A stretch of 64,000 bases of DNA from Alteromonas indica (GTDB lineage: Bacteria; Pseudomonadota; Gammaproteobacteria; Enterobacterales; Alteromonadaceae), in the NCBI GenBank assembly GCA_003056425.1, contig PYVY01000018.1, positions 1-64,000 on the forward strand, given 5' to 3'. The notes beneath the pieces are model-generated. The model saw nothing but the letters and a program-made list of their open reading frames with translations, searched no databases and had not been told where the DNA came from. The translations under genes were made by a program, and so were the position numbers. How positions within the stretch are numbered: the stretch's first letter is position 1; each line of letters starts with the position of its first letter. This document shows, in pieces, positions 43,529-53,563 of the stretch.

Positions 43529-45598
43529 GTGCGACTGCATCCGTTAGCACTGACCTACATAAAACCATCCAAAGAGGCGTTGATTTTTGCCACTAAAGGG
43601 GTGTTATCCATGGTCATGGCGCTGTATATCGCGCTGTATTTTGACCTTGATAAACCCTATTGGGCGGTAGTCTCGGCAGTCTTTCTGCAAATCCGGCCTG
43701 AGGGCGGCATGGTGGTGGAAAAAACCGTTAGCCAAATCAGCGGAACCTTGATTGGCGGGGCCTATGGTATGTTTGTGCTCAACTATTTGCATGCTGCCCC
43801 TATCCCCGCGATGGCCGCGCTGGCCTGTTGGTTAGGGCTAAACTCGACATTATCAGCCATGGTGCGCCGGGTTAACTTTATCTATTTTTTTGCTATGGCC
43901 TGCGTTACACCTTGTATTATTGTTTTGCTAACCATGGTTAAGCCGCAAGCAGTATCCAGTTTTACTATTTTCGAAATTGCTCAGTCGCGGGTGACCGAGA
44001 TTATTGCTGGCTCGTTGTGTGCCATGACCGTCAGTATGCTGGTATGGCCGCGCCGCGTTCAGACCGAGCTAAAAATTCAGGCCAGAACGGCGATCAACCA
44101 AACAATGGATTACCTGGTTTTAGAACTGGACCCCAATGGCTCTCATGAAGCCCGCCATGAACGTATCGATACTATTTTGGAATCCCTCGCTGCGCTCAAT
44201 GATGATGCCAGTGCGGTTACTTATGAAGGCCCCTATGGGCCGGGGCGTTCGCGGGCGGCTACCGTTATCGGTAATAAGATTCTTTCGCTGGTGGCGGTGA
44301 TTCAGATATTTGGCAGATTGCAGCGTAATCATGCAGATATTATTACGCCGCGTTTGTCCCGGTTATTGGACCTACTGCGTACCGATCTTCAACATATCGC
44401 CGTCTCCAGTGACTTTGAACGCTGCTATGAATTGGCGCAAAAGCAGCGGCGTAGCTTGCTACGTAGTACTAAGGATGAAGATAACCTTACGCCACTGGAA
44501 ACACGCCTGCTTAAGACCGCGCAACATATGGTGGCGGAACTGGTATTGGTGTTAAGAGCATTTAACGCGCTAAGCAGCAACGAACAATCGTTATTGAAAG
44601 CCCCTCAGCAGCGGCCGTATCGCGATCCCCTTATTGGCCTTGCTACGGGTTTACGTACCTCGCTGGTGTTTAGTGTTGGCGCTTTTATTTGGCTGCACAC
44701 CGGCTCCCCAGCAGCCGTTATGCTGATGATACTGCCTGTTATCTATTCCATTATGTTTGCCCGACTTCCCTCTATTGAAGTGAAAAGAGCACTGAAGAAA
44801 ATGCTGGTGGGGGTGTGTGTGGCAATTCCTGTGGCAATTTTCTTTGCATTGAATTTGTTAGCCCAGAGCTCCGGCGATTTTGCCTTGCTTATCATGATTC
44901 TTGCCGGCCCATATTTTCTTGGCTTGATGCCTATTGCCGACCGGTCCACCTTGCCTTATGGCATGGGTTTTTGCATACCTTTTACCATATTGGTGCAGCC
45001 ATCCAACGATATGAGCCGGCCATTTTCTGTCGATTATACCTTAAGCAGTGCTATAGCGATTTTGTTGGGCGTAAGCATTTTGTACTGGATTTTTCGTATT
45101 ATTACCGGCCCCGGGGTGGTTATGCTACAGGCCCGGTTGCTTGCTGCTACCCGACGCGATCTGAAGCGTCTGATAGGCAGAAAAGCGCCTGAACACTGGT
45201 TTAATGCCCGCATGGGCGATCGCTTGTTACGCTTAGCCAGTTACGACCAGGGAATGGTAAGCGAGGCCAGGGTGCTGACCGACCTGGGGCTTACCGGGCT
45301 TAACCTTGGGCATGTGTCTATACGGTTTCGGCCACTGGTACAAAGTTTTACCGAAACCGATATGACCCAGGTGTTAAAAGACTGGCAATTTGCCCTGGCC
45401 GATGCCTACATGGAGGCTGCAAAAGGCCACAATCCAGCACACTTTCAGCCAGCCTGTGACCGGGTGTTGGCGCTACTGCGTCAGGATTGTCAGGCGCAAC
45501 ATAATTTAAATATGGTTGAAGGGGTGTTTGAACGGTTGTCGCTAACCTTTGAGCGTACTGCCACCATGATGAGAGAGAAAAAGCTCGCTGCCCAGTGA
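43529..45598 (+). CDS. FUSC-family transporter (AaeB-like)
   Basis: This is a 689-residue inner-membrane pump with a GTG start. Two sets of about five or six helices flank a large cytoplasmic domain: set one near residues 15-175 (KPYWAVVSAVFLQIRPEGGM) and set two near 375-520. Proteins of this family export p-hydroxybenzoate-type aromatic acids or other organic acids. Together with DUF1656 and HlyD proteins it forms a three-gene efflux unit. No LysR-type regulator (AaeR-like) is adjacent. Confidence 0.88.
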   Translation: MRLHPLALTYIKPSKEALIFATKGVLSMVMALYIALYFDLDKPYWAVVSAVFLQIRPEGGMVVEKTVSQISGTLIGGAYGMFVLNYLHAAPIPAMAALACWLGLNSTLSAMVRRVNFIYFFAMACVTPCIIVLLTMVKPQAVSSFTIFEIAQSRVTEIIAGSLCAMTVSMLVWPRRVQTELKIQARTAINQTMDYLVLELDPNGSHEARHERIDTILESLAALNDDASAVTYEGPYGPGRSRAATVIGNKILSLVAVIQIFGRLQRNHADIITPRLSRLLDLLRTDLQHIAVSSDFERCYELAQKQRRSLLRSTKDEDNLTPLETRLLKTAQHMVAELVLVLRAFNALSSNEQSLLKAPQQRPYRDPLIGLATGLRTSLVFSVGAFIWLHTGSPAAVMLMILPVIYSIMFARLPSIEVKRALKKMLVGVCVAIPVAIFFALNLLAQSSGDFALLIMILAGPYFLGLMPIADRSTLPYGMGFCIPFTILVQPSNDMSRPFSVDYTLSSAIAILLGVSILYWIFRIITGPGVVMLQARLLAATRRDLKRLIGRKAPEHWFNARMGDRLLRLASYDQGMVSEARVLTDLGLTGLNLGHVSIRFRPLVQSFTETDMTQVLKDWQFALADAYMEAAKGHNPAHFQPACDRVLALLRQDCQAQHNLNMVEGVFERLSLTFERTATMMREKKLAAQ

Positions 45599-45677
45599 TC
45601 CTTTTATATGTCAATCTGGTTAAAGTTTTGTGACAGCCTGAGGGCTGACGTCAGATTGTTTATGTAAAGGAGTACCC

Positions 45678-46343
45678 GTGAACCTGTTAAAGTGGAAATT
45701 TACTTACCCAGTTACTGTCCTATTTGCGCTGTTGCTAATGGCTGATCTGGGCTTTGCGCTGGTTCATGTGGTGTATAAATTTAATTATCTTAGCCACCCG
45801 CATTTTTCTATCGACCGTGATGGCAGCTATGCCGAAGTGTACCAATATCTCAAAGAATTCTGGATTGTCTGCCTGCTACTGCTAATTGCTGTTCGGGAAA
45901 AAGCGGTAATCTATTTAGCCTGGGCTTTTATCTTTTTATATATGCTGGCGGATGATTCAATGCGCATTCATGAAATGGTGGGTGGCATATTGACGCGTAG
46001 TTATCAGTTGCAACCGGTGTTTGGGCTGCGCGCGCAGGATATTGGCGAGTTACTGATTACCGGTTTAGTCGCCGCGGTGCTATTTTCATTCTTATTTCTT
46101 GCCTATTACTTTGCTTCGCCTACCGCGCGCCGGGTAACCCATTATTTGCTTTTACTGGTGGCGGGCATTGCCTTTTTCGGCATTGTTGTGGACATGTTGC
46201 ATGTGGCTTTACCATGGGGTAAAAGCCTGTTTGCCCTAATCGAAGACGGCGGTGAAATGGCCATTATGAGCTTGGTTGTAGGCTATTGTTTTTCACTGCT
46301 TTATCGCCATTCGCCTGCTTTGCAGGCCAATGGCGTTAGATAA
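45678..46343 (+). CDS. Hypothetical membrane protein
   Basis: This is a 221-residue protein with a GTG start and a strong AAAGGAG ribosome site. About six membrane helices are visible (near 12-32, 55-72, 76-92, 120-148, 155-178, 192-210). Charged His/Asp/Glu residues lie inside or near helices (ADDSMRIHEMVGG, DMLHVALPWG, EDGGEMAIMS), which may matter for function. No family is recognised. It converges with the gluconate permease, whose stop lies 7 bases beyond. Confidence 0.55.
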   Translation: MNLLKWKFTYPVTVLFALLLMADLGFALVHVVYKFNYLSHPHFSIDRDGSYAEVYQYLKEFWIVCLLLLIAVREKAVIYLAWAFIFLYMLADDSMRIHEMVGGILTRSYQLQPVFGLRAQDIGELLITGLVAAVLFSFLFLAYYFASPTARRVTHYLLLLVAGIAFFGIVVDMLHVALPWGKSLFALIEDGGEMAIMSLVVGYCFSLLYRHSPALQANGVR

Positions 46344-46349
46344 TCAATT

Positions 46350-47729
46350 TTAAAAAACGATACTCAGCCCTGCCGCCAGAATAAATGCAATTGAACCGAG
46401 CAGGGTCTCCATTACCGTCCAGGTTTTCAGGGTCGTTTTTTCATCCATCCCTAATAGTCTTGAAACCAACCAGAACCCTGAGTCGTTGAAATGCGAAAGG
46501 ACGGTAGCACCACCGGCGATAGCAATAACGATAAAGCACAGATCAAGCTCTGACAGTCCACTGGTGGCCGAGACTACAGGCGCCATCAGCGCGGCGGTCG
46601 TGGTGAGCGCCACGGTAGCTGAGCCTTGCGCTACCCGCAAACAGGTAGAAATGACGAACGCTGCCACAATCACCGGCATCCCCGAAGCAGAAAGCAGCTC
46701 AGCCAGCGCCTCGCCTATACCGGATGCCCGTAACACACCACCAAACATTCCCCCGGCGCCGGTTACCAAGATTACAGCACAAATCGGCGCTAGCGAGTCG
46801 GTACAAAGCTGTTCCATTTTTTGCTTGCCGAAGCGTCGCGTAAATAGCATTAGGCACAGCAGCAGGGTGATAAGCAGGGCCACCGGAGTTTTGCCTAGCA
46901 TACGCAATGTTTCTACCCAGCCACTTTCCCCTTCAAGATAGCCAGCCACCTGTAAACTGTTCAGACCGGTATCTAGAAAAATCAGACATACTGGTACCAG
47001 TAATATTGCCAGTACCGTACCAAATGCCGGAGGCGGCGCATTATCATCTGGTGAGTTATCCGCAGAGTCAAACAGCGCAGGCAGCGGAATATGGAAACGG
47101 TTGCCGGCATACAGGCCAAACAGGTAGGCCCCTAAGTACCAGGTGATTACTGCAATAATTAACCCTACCAGTAACAGTAACCCCATATCCGCCCCCAATA
47201 AATCAGAGGCTGCCACGGGTCCTGGATGCGGGGGCACAAATGCGTGCATTACAGCAAACGCGCCCGCGACGGGCAGGGCGTAGTGGAGTACCGAGCCGTT
47301 CACCCGCTTAGCAACGGTAAGCAAAATAGGCATAAGTACAATTAACCCGGCATCAAAAAAAATCGGAAAACCGAACATTAACGATGCGATACCAAGAGCG
47401 AGTGGCGCCCGTTTTTCGCCAAATCGGGCTATCAGGGTGTCTGCCAGCACGCGCGCACCACCGGTCTGTTCCAGAATTTTGCCAATCATACTGCCAAGGC
47501 CCACCAGCAACGCCACCGCCGCCAACGTAGAACCAAAACCCGACATCATGGTCGGTACCACATTTTCCGGCGATATACCTGCCACCAGCGCGGTACCCAG
47601 ACTCACCAGTGTGAGCGCAGCGAAGGCATGCACTTTGAAAGAAATAATCAGCACCATTAGCGCCACAATGGCGCCTGCGCCCAGCATTAATAACGCAGTA
47701 GGATCCTGACTAATTGTTATTGCATCCAT
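46350..47729 (-). CDS. gntT: GntP-family gluconate:H+ symporter
   Basis: This is a 459-residue inner-membrane permease with 12 or more helices. HAFVPPHPGPVAASDLLGAD is the typical GntP-family loop, and SHFNDSGFWLVSRLLGM is the conserved C-terminal motif. It faces gluconate kinase divergently, with two GntR-type operators between, so gluconate is the probable substrate. Confidence 0.92.
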   Translation of the reverse strand: MDAITISQDPTALLMLGAGAIVALMVLIISFKVHAFAALTLVSLGTALVAGISPENVVPTMMSGFGSTLAAVALLVGLGSMIGKILEQTGGARVLADTLIARFGEKRAPLALGIASLMFGFPIFFDAGLIVLMPILLTVAKRVNGSVLHYALPVAGAFAVMHAFVPPHPGPVAASDLLGADMGLLLLVGLIIAVITWYLGAYLFGLYAGNRFHIPLPALFDSADNSPDDNAPPPAFGTVLAILLVPVCLIFLDTGLNSLQVAGYLEGESGWVETLRMLGKTPVALLITLLLCLMLFTRRFGKQKMEQLCTDSLAPICAVILVTGAGGMFGGVLRASGIGEALAELLSASGMPVIVAAFVISTCLRVAQGSATVALTTTAALMAPVVSATSGLSELDLCFIVIAIAGGATVLSHFNDSGFWLVSRLLGMDEKTTLKTWTVMETLLGSIAFILAAGLSIVF

Positions 47730-47763
47730 GAATTATCCTGTTTATGAATTCACAATCTGTTAA

Positions 47764-47790
47764 GTTACCGGTAACATGTTACCGATAACA
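47764..47790 (+). promoter_or_regulatory. GntR operators between gntT and gntK
   Basis: GTTACCGGTAAC (47764-47775) and TGTTACCGATAACA (47777-47790) are adjacent palindromes close to the GntR consensus ATGTTACCGGTAACAT. They sit in the 130-base divergent gap and could control both genes. Confidence 0.85.
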
Positions 47791-47861
47791 GCGCATACGT
47801 AAACATCTTTTTAACAGTATTGGCTGAGTTTATCAAAAGGTTAACCATTGAGGGGCTTAAC

Positions 47862-48374
47862 ATGGAACACTGCAGTATTGTGGTAATGGGCGTGAGTGGC
47901 TCAGGAAAAAGTACCGTGGCCGAGGCATTAGCTAAAGCGTTGTCGGCAAAATTTATTGATGGCGATGATTTGCATCCGCGAGCAAACATAGTAAAAATGG
48001 CGGCGGGCAAGCCACTAAATGACGATGACCGGGCACCCTGGCTGGAGCGCATTAATGATGCCGTATTTAGCTTTACCAGCAAAAACGAAACCGGGGTCGT
48101 GGTGTGTTCAGCACTTAAAAAACGTTACCGGGACGCGATTAGAAAAGATAACCGCCAAGTGGTTTTTGTATTTCTTGAAGGTGACGCGGCGTTAATTGCC
48201 CAACGTATGCAGCAGCGTCAGGGACATTTTATGAAGCCTGATATGCTGGCCAGTCAGTTTGCGGCACTGGAAACCCCAGCGGCAGATGAAACTGACTTTA
48301 TTCAGGTTAATATCGCGCAACCGGTTGAGCAGTTGGTGGCGCGAATTATCGGTCTGCTTCCATGCGGTAAATAA
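47862..48374 (+). CDS. gntK: Gluconokinase
   Basis: This is a 170-residue kinase. I chose the ATG at 47862 (MEHCSIVVMGVSG), with GAGGGG before it; the longer frame at 47820 lies in the operator region. P-loop GVSGSGKST is at 10-18. DGDDLHP and DDDRAPWLERIND, then CSALKKRYRD, are the known gluconokinase motifs. It makes 6-phosphogluconate from imported gluconate. Confidence 0.93.
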   Translation: MEHCSIVVMGVSGSGKSTVAEALAKALSAKFIDGDDLHPRANIVKMAAGKPLNDDDRAPWLERINDAVFSFTSKNETGVVVCSALKKRYRDAIRKDNRQVVFVFLEGDAALIAQRMQQRQGHFMKPDMLASQFAALETPAADETDFIQVNIAQPVEQLVARIIGLLPCGK

Positions 48375-48388
48375 AGTATATAGCGTCT

Positions 48389-49402
48389 TTAGGCCGAGTC
48401 TCCTGCTGTGAAATCAAACCCTACATCAATGGTCTTTTGCTTAATCGGTAGACCCGCCAGGGTATCCAGCAGCAACCGGGCGCTATGCTGGCCTATGTCG
48501 AAACGTGGGGTACGCACGCTGGTCAATGCGGGTGTGACGGTTTGCCCGATATCCAGCCCGTTGTAGCCAATAATGCGAATATCCTGTGGTACTTGCAGAC
48601 CATAATCCAGACAACACAACATTGCCCCTACAGCCAGGTCGTCATTCGTACAAAAAATACCATCGGTGGTACCGTATTTCGCCAAAGATTCGTTCATCAG
48701 GTCGCGGCCTACCGAGAAACTGGATGACGCACTGGTTTCGATAACCATCGCCGTAAGACCTGCTTCATTGATGGCCGCATGATAGCCGTCACGGCGTAAC
48801 AGGGTACGGGTATCTAAGCGCGCAGCCAGGTACGCGATGTGCTCACAACCGGCGGAAATTAAACGGTTAACCGCAGTATAAGCCGCCTGGCGGTGATCTA
48901 GCCCTACCGCCATATCAATAGGTGCGGGCGGAAGTTCCATGGCTTCTACTACAGGAATGCCTGCCTGGGCCAGCATTTGTAAGGTTCGTGGGGTGTGGTG
49001 GGTTTCGGTTAGGATCAATCCATCAACCTGATAAGACAACAGGGTGGCAATTTTTTCCTCCTCGGTGGCAGCATCATAGCCGGTATGGGCAAGCAAAGTA
49101 TCATAGCCGCGCTCCCCGGTAATGCTTTCAATACCTTGAACCAGGCTGGCAAAGACCTGGTTAGATAACGACGGAATAACAATACCTATTGCCTTACTTG
49201 AGGCGCGCGAGAGCATTGACGGCGCTCGGTTCTGAATATACCCAAGGGTGTCGATGGCTTCCGCTATTTTTTGCCGGGTTGCCTGTGCCACGGAACCGGG
49301 ATTACGCATATAGCGTGAGACGGTCATCTTGGTGACTCCCACCTGCGTGGCAATATCCTGTAGAGAAACGCGTTTAGTCCGCGCTGAAGGGGTGGTCGAC
49401 AT
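48389..49402 (-). CDS. gntR: LacI-family gluconate repressor GntR
   Basis: This is a 337-residue repressor with an N-terminal LacI helix-turn-helix (VSLQDIATQVGVTKMTVSRYM, residues 12-32) and a hinge, then the periplasmic-binding-like sensor domain. It is next to gntK and gntT. Operators matching the GntR consensus lie in the gntT-gntK gap and upstream of its own start, so it probably represses itself and is released by gluconate. Confidence 0.9.
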   Translation of the reverse strand: MSTTPSARTKRVSLQDIATQVGVTKMTVSRYMRNPGSVAQATRQKIAEAIDTLGYIQNRAPSMLSRASSKAIGIVIPSLSNQVFASLVQGIESITGERGYDTLLAHTGYDAATEEEKIATLLSYQVDGLILTETHHTPRTLQMLAQAGIPVVEAMELPPAPIDMAVGLDHRQAAYTAVNRLISAGCEHIAYLAARLDTRTLLRRDGYHAAINEAGLTAMVIETSASSSFSVGRDLMNESLAKYGTTDGIFCTNDDLAVGAMLCCLDYGLQVPQDIRIIGYNGLDIGQTVTPALTSVRTPRFDIGQHSARLLLDTLAGLPIKQKTIDVGFDFTAGDSA

Positions 49403-49428
49403 AATAGAGCAACAAAAAGGAAAACCTG

Positions 49429-49569
49429 AATGTTACAGGTAACATTCCAATCTTGCCAGCGAAATGTTATTTGTAACATTGCAAAAGCACTGTGTTGTTA
49501 CAGTAATATACCCTGGCCTCTGATAGCTATCGACTCCAGCGTTTATGATTATCGTATGTTACTGTAACA
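49429..49569 (-). promoter_or_regulatory. Cluster of four GntR-like operators upstream of gntR
   Basis: AATGTTACAGGTAACATT (49429-49446) and AATGTTATTTGTAACATT (49463-49480) are 18-bp palindromes. TTGTTACAGTAA (from 49495) and ATGTTACTGTAACA (49555-49568) are related, shorter-spaced forms. All lie in the 204-base gap before gntR. Confidence 0.8.
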
Positions 49570-49606
49570 GTGCTCATCGTCGCCGGTACCCAGCCACTAT
49601 TTTTGA

Positions 49607-51058
49607 CTATAGCTGTTGAAGCAGATGACTATAGAAAGTAACTGCGCTACGCATATTCTGATGGCTGACATGCTCATCCATACCGTGAAAACCAGCTAAG
49701 TCTTCAGGAGTAATTACCATTGGCGTAAAGCGGTAGGATTGGGTAATGGTAGAATAATAATGGCTATCAGTAGCGGCAATAGTCAGGCCCGGGGTAATGA
49801 TAGCGCGGGGGAAGACCTGGGCTGTAGCATTCTGTAATGCCGTAAATCCCGGACCGTCCGCCTTGGCAATAGTAGAAGGTTCAAACGCTTCTTCAATGTT
49901 AATGATAATCAATTCGTCATTTACTGCCTGCGTCACCCACCGCACTACGCTGTCGACGGAGTCACGGGGGTGAAGCCTGAAATTAATTTTCGCCGTGGCA
50001 GTATCGGGTAAAACATTGGCTTTTATACTGCCTTTTAACATAGTGGCGGCGGTAGTGGTTCGCAGCATCGCATTACCGCTGGCACCATTACTCACCACGT
50101 GTTCAATTACGGGTTTAAATAGCCAGGTATTGGCGAACAAGAACCGTTTAGAAAAATCCATATGCTGGGCAATATTGGAATACATCGTGGCGGTGACTCC
50201 TTCAAGCGCGCCGGGTACCGGTGCTTGTTGGACATTGATAATTGCTTGCGCTAAACGCGTTACCGCGGTTTCGCTAGGAGGCATAGAGCTATGACCGCCT
50301 TCACCTTTAGCCACCAGCTCCAAGGTTAAGAAGCCTTTCTCTGCTACATTAATGCTGGCCACCGGTTTGTCGATACCCGGTACCAAGCCATCCAACACAA
50401 ACGACCCCTCGTCCAGTGACCAGGCCAGCTTAATTTGTTTTTGCCTGAAATAATCAGTGACCGCGTTTGCGCCCCGTTCACCACCGACTTCCTCATCATG
50501 GGTTAGCGCGATGTATACATCTGCGCCAGGCGTAGAATGATTTTTGATGGCGTGCTCTACACTTTCCATCAAGGCCACTACTGAACCCTTATCGTCAAGC
50601 GCCCCGCGCCCCCATACTGCCTGTTCGGTGACCGTCCCGGCAAAAGGGGGATATTGCCACTGACTGAGTGTGTCAGGGTTAACCGGCACTACATCATAAT
50701 GCGCCGAAAGCAGCACGGGCTGGGCGGATTTATCGCTACCGGGCCAGCGATAAAGTAACGTAAATTCATTGAGGCGGGTAAGCTGGGCGTGTTGATGCAC
50801 CAATGGATAACTGGATTGCAGCCACTTACCAAAGGCCGTAAAGGCAGCCCGGGTTTGGGAGTCAGGTTCTTCGGTAGATAATGTTTTTATTTGTATGGCT
50901 TCGGATAGATGCGCGAGAACCTGGGGAAGCTCGGGTACTGAGACTTGGCGGGTGGTAACGGTATCGGTCGCCTCCGGCGTAAATAAGAATGTCCGTATAA
51001 GCATGATCAGCAATAAACCGATAAACCCCAATACAATCCCTGTTCCAAACTTTTTCAC
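49607..51058 (-). CDS. M20-family peptidase (carboxypeptidase S / PM20D1-like)
   Basis: This is a 483-residue zinc peptidase anchored by an N-terminal membrane segment (about 5-25), probably facing the periplasm. Metal motifs: LLSAHYDVVPV, GRGALDDKGS and the catalytic pair HDEEVGG. A dimerisation domain lies near 230-370 and a late His in TDSHYYS. Family members cleave or form N-acyl amino acids and dipeptides. It is a single gene upstream of gntR on the same strand. Its 3' end lies close to the outermost GntR-like operator. Confidence 0.88.
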   Translation of the reverse strand: MKKFGTGIVLGFIGLLLIMLIRTFLFTPEATDTVTTRQVSVPELPQVLAHLSEAIQIKTLSTEEPDSQTRAAFTAFGKWLQSSYPLVHQHAQLTRLNEFTLLYRWPGSDKSAQPVLLSAHYDVVPVNPDTLSQWQYPPFAGTVTEQAVWGRGALDDKGSVVALMESVEHAIKNHSTPGADVYIALTHDEEVGGERGANAVTDYFRQKQIKLAWSLDEGSFVLDGLVPGIDKPVASINVAEKGFLTLELVAKGEGGHSSMPPSETAVTRLAQAIINVQQAPVPGALEGVTATMYSNIAQHMDFSKRFLFANTWLFKPVIEHVVSNGASGNAMLRTTTAATMLKGSIKANVLPDTATAKINFRLHPRDSVDSVVRWVTQAVNDELIIINIEEAFEPSTIAKADGPGFTALQNATAQVFPRAIITPGLTIAATDSHYYSTITQSYRFTPMVITPEDLAGFHGMDEHVSHQNMRSAVTFYSHLLQQL

Positions 51059-51217
51059 AACGTATTCCTAAACAGTTACGGCGGCAACGCCCATGCCAAT
51101 ATCCAATAAACTAACCTGTTTGACAGTATTTGCAATGGCTAAACGTAAAGGGGGTGTGAATTATCAATCGGTAACTATACACTGCCATTATGTTGTAGCC
51201 GTACTTTGTCCAGCGTA

Positions 51218-52408
51218 ATGCAATCTATTGAAAATAAACCTGTTCCCTATACCCGCTTGTCTGCCTATTACTTTTTTGGCTGCGCCTTGTACGGAGCAAT
51301 GTTGCCTTACTGGATTTTATGGATGCGGGATAAAGGGTATAGCGCGGTAGAAATTGGTAGCGTGACTTCCGCCCAGATTATTATGACGGTGGTGGGCACG
51401 TACGTGTTCGGCGCTTTGAGCGACAAGACAGGCAAACCGCTAACGATGGTAAGAATTGGCGTGTTACTTGCCGTAATGGTTTTTGCCGCTATTTTTTGGG
51501 CTGCCGATCACTATCTGGGAGTCATGCTGATACTGGCTGGTAGTAGCTTTTTCTGGCAAGGCGTCAACGCGCAGTTTGAAGTTATCACTTTACGGCATCT
51601 TGGCCGGTTCAAAGCTAATTACAGTTTAATCCGACTGGTTGGTTCGGTGGGCTTTGTACTGAGTGTCTGGGGTACGGGACACCTTCTGGAGTGGGCGAGC
51701 ATCGACTTACTGCCCGCTATTATTTTGCTGTTAATGGTTTTGCTGCTGGGTATGGCATTGGTTAATTACGGCGGCGAGGTCAGGCTGAGCGCTTCGCAGC
51801 CACCCGCTTTATTGCCGCATTTAGCCCAGCCACTGGTGGTCATGGCCATCGCTATCTTTTTTCTGTCTAATCTGAGCCACGGCAGCTATTACGGTTTCTT
51901 CAGTCTTTATTTGGAAGAACAGGGCTATAGCCAGGGCGCAATTGGCAATTTATGGTCAGTGGCCGTGGTATTTGAACTGGCCATGTTTGCCTTAATGCCA
52001 CTGATGCTCAGGCACTTCAGCTATAGTCATATTTTGTTAATCAGCCTCACTATGACGGTGCTTCGATGGGCGGTCATGGCAGGAGAACCCCAATCGTGGT
52101 GGGCATTAGCCTTTATACAGGTATTACACGGTTTTTCTTTTAGCTGGGTTCACAGCGTGGGTATCTTGCTGTTTAAACAATTGTTTAGCGGCGCCCTTGA
52201 AGGGCGGGGGCAGGCATTATTTGCCGGCGGCTGTGCAGCTGCCGGCCAGGCTGTAGGTATTGCGCTGGCTGGTTATCTTTGGCACCTGGGGCCAGCGCTT
52301 ACCTTTATCATAAGCGCACTGGCTGCTCTGGTCGCGCTTATAGTTACCGTCTTGCTCATCACTGGGCGGACGGGACAGCGGTTGCAGTCCCTTACCCGCC
52401 AGGTCTAA
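51218..52408 (+). CDS. MFS permease, HcaT/nucleoside-symporter type
   Basis: This is a 396-residue inner-membrane permease with 12 helices. The ATG at 51218 (MQSIENKPVPY) is preferred; a TTG at 51206 is possible. YYFFGCALYGAMLPYWILWMR (helix 1) and FFWQGVNAQFEVITLRHLG are typical of the MFS_1_like group with HcaT (3-phenylpropionate) and some oligosaccharide permeases. It converges with the LacI gene. It could import the products of the neighbouring glucan locus, but this is a guess. Confidence 0.8.
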   Translation: MQSIENKPVPYTRLSAYYFFGCALYGAMLPYWILWMRDKGYSAVEIGSVTSAQIIMTVVGTYVFGALSDKTGKPLTMVRIGVLLAVMVFAAIFWAADHYLGVMLILAGSSFFWQGVNAQFEVITLRHLGRFKANYSLIRLVGSVGFVLSVWGTGHLLEWASIDLLPAIILLLMVLLLGMALVNYGGEVRLSASQPPALLPHLAQPLVVMAIAIFFLSNLSHGSYYGFFSLYLEEQGYSQGAIGNLWSVAVVFELAMFALMPLMLRHFSYSHILLISLTMTVLRWAVMAGEPQSWWALAFIQVLHGFSFSWVHSVGILLFKQLFSGALEGRGQALFAGGCAAAGQAVGIALAGYLWHLGPALTFIISALAALVALIVTVLLITGRTGQRLQSLTRQV

Positions 52409-52445
52409 TGAACTCCTTGGCCCCGCTTTTCTATCCAGGGATAGA

Positions 52446-53477
52446 CTAAGCTGGCTTACCGGTGCTTTTACGTATAATCAGCCGATGGGCCAGCACATTT
52501 TCATTACTAGGGGGGCGCTCGCCTTCAATCAGGTCTATCAGTAAGGTTGCAGCAGTGCTACCGATTTGTTCCAGTGGTTGTGCCACCGTCGTTAAGGGCG
52601 GAGAGGTATATTCGCCCAAAGCTATACCATCCACGCTGATCACAGAAATGTCCTGCGGCACCTGATAACCTAACTCCCGCAGTGCATGCAATGCCCCAAA
52701 CGCGGCCAGATCGCCAAAGCAGAAAATCGCCGTTGGTCGTTCGCGCCACTGCATCAGGGCGCGGGCGCCCAGATCACCTGACGCCATTGAATAGTCGCCG
52801 TGGTAAACCCAATTGGTATTAACCGTTAACTGCTGCTGTTGTAATGCATCAGTGAAGCCCCGCATACGCTGATCGCTACTATCCAGTCCACCCGGACCGG
52901 CCAATGCGGCAATGCGGGTATGCCCCAGGTTCAATAAATGTTCCGTAGCTTGTTTGCCAATTTGATAATTATTCACGCCCACTTTAATAATTTCTGGCAG
53001 GTCGCAAAATTCTGATGCATTCACAATGGGTGGTAAACGGCGCACATCGCCCCCCACGCTGGCTAAATCAAATGGGATACGAGCTGAATTAGTAATAATG
53101 CCATCTACCTGCCGGGTATGCACCATTGCGGCGAAGGTGCGTTCCAGGTCAGGATTGTCCTGAGTATCGTTCAAAATAACCGAATAACCCCGCCGCATTG
53201 CGGTTTGTTCAATACTTCGCACCACTGGCGCAAAATAGGGATTAGTAATATCGGGTAGCATCACGGCGATATGTTTGGAGCGACCCTGTCGCAGACTTGA
53301 GGCCAGCTTGTTCGGGGTATAGCCCAGTTCCGCTACGACCTCCAACACCTTATCCCGTGTTTTAGCAGACACCCGCTGCGGATTGTTCAGAGCCCGCGAT
53401 ACGGTGGCTTTGCAAACCCCGGCACGGCGGGCAATATCTTGCATTGCCACTGCATCGTTAAGGCTTTTTACTGCCAT
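52446..53477 (-). CDS. LacI-family transcriptional regulator of the glucan locus
   Basis: This is a 343-residue repressor. I chose the ATG at 53477 (MAVKSLNDAVAM), with GAGG before it. The N-terminal helix-turn-helix is MQDIARRAGVCKATVSRALNN, with the hinge KLASSLRQGRS. A sugar-binding-type core follows. It is divergent from the TonB receptor, and two identical operator sequences lie in the gap. It is probably released by an oligosaccharide or monosaccharide from the GH144-type enzyme. Confidence 0.9.
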   Translation of the reverse strand: MAVKSLNDAVAMQDIARRAGVCKATVSRALNNPQRVSAKTRDKVLEVVAELGYTPNKLASSLRQGRSKHIAVMLPDITNPYFAPVVRSIEQTAMRRGYSVILNDTQDNPDLERTFAAMVHTRQVDGIITNSARIPFDLASVGGDVRRLPPIVNASEFCDLPEIIKVGVNNYQIGKQATEHLLNLGHTRIAALAGPGGLDSSDQRMRGFTDALQQQQLTVNTNWVYHGDYSMASGDLGARALMQWRERPTAIFCFGDLAAFGALHALRELGYQVPQDISVISVDGIALGEYTSPPLTTVAQPLEQIGSTAATLLIDLIEGERPPSNENVLAHRLIIRKSTGKPA

Positions 53478-53548
53478 ATTTGCCTCTTGTTCATATTCAT
53501 AAACGTGGATGCCACGCACCCCGCTAAAGCATTAACAGGCATGATAGT

Positions 53549-53563
53549 GGAAATCGGTTTCAT
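53549..53563 (+). promoter_or_regulatory. LacI-type operator 1
   Basis: GGAAATCGGTTTCAT contains the near-palindrome GAAATCGGTTTC, typical of LacI-family operators. It lies about 70 bases before the regulator start and is identical to a second copy at 53787. Confidence 0.75.

Noticed and set aside
52810..52830. ATTGGT/CCAATT box in the LacI gene as an alginate GntR operator
   Set aside because: It is inside coding sequence far from alginate genes and is explained by codons.
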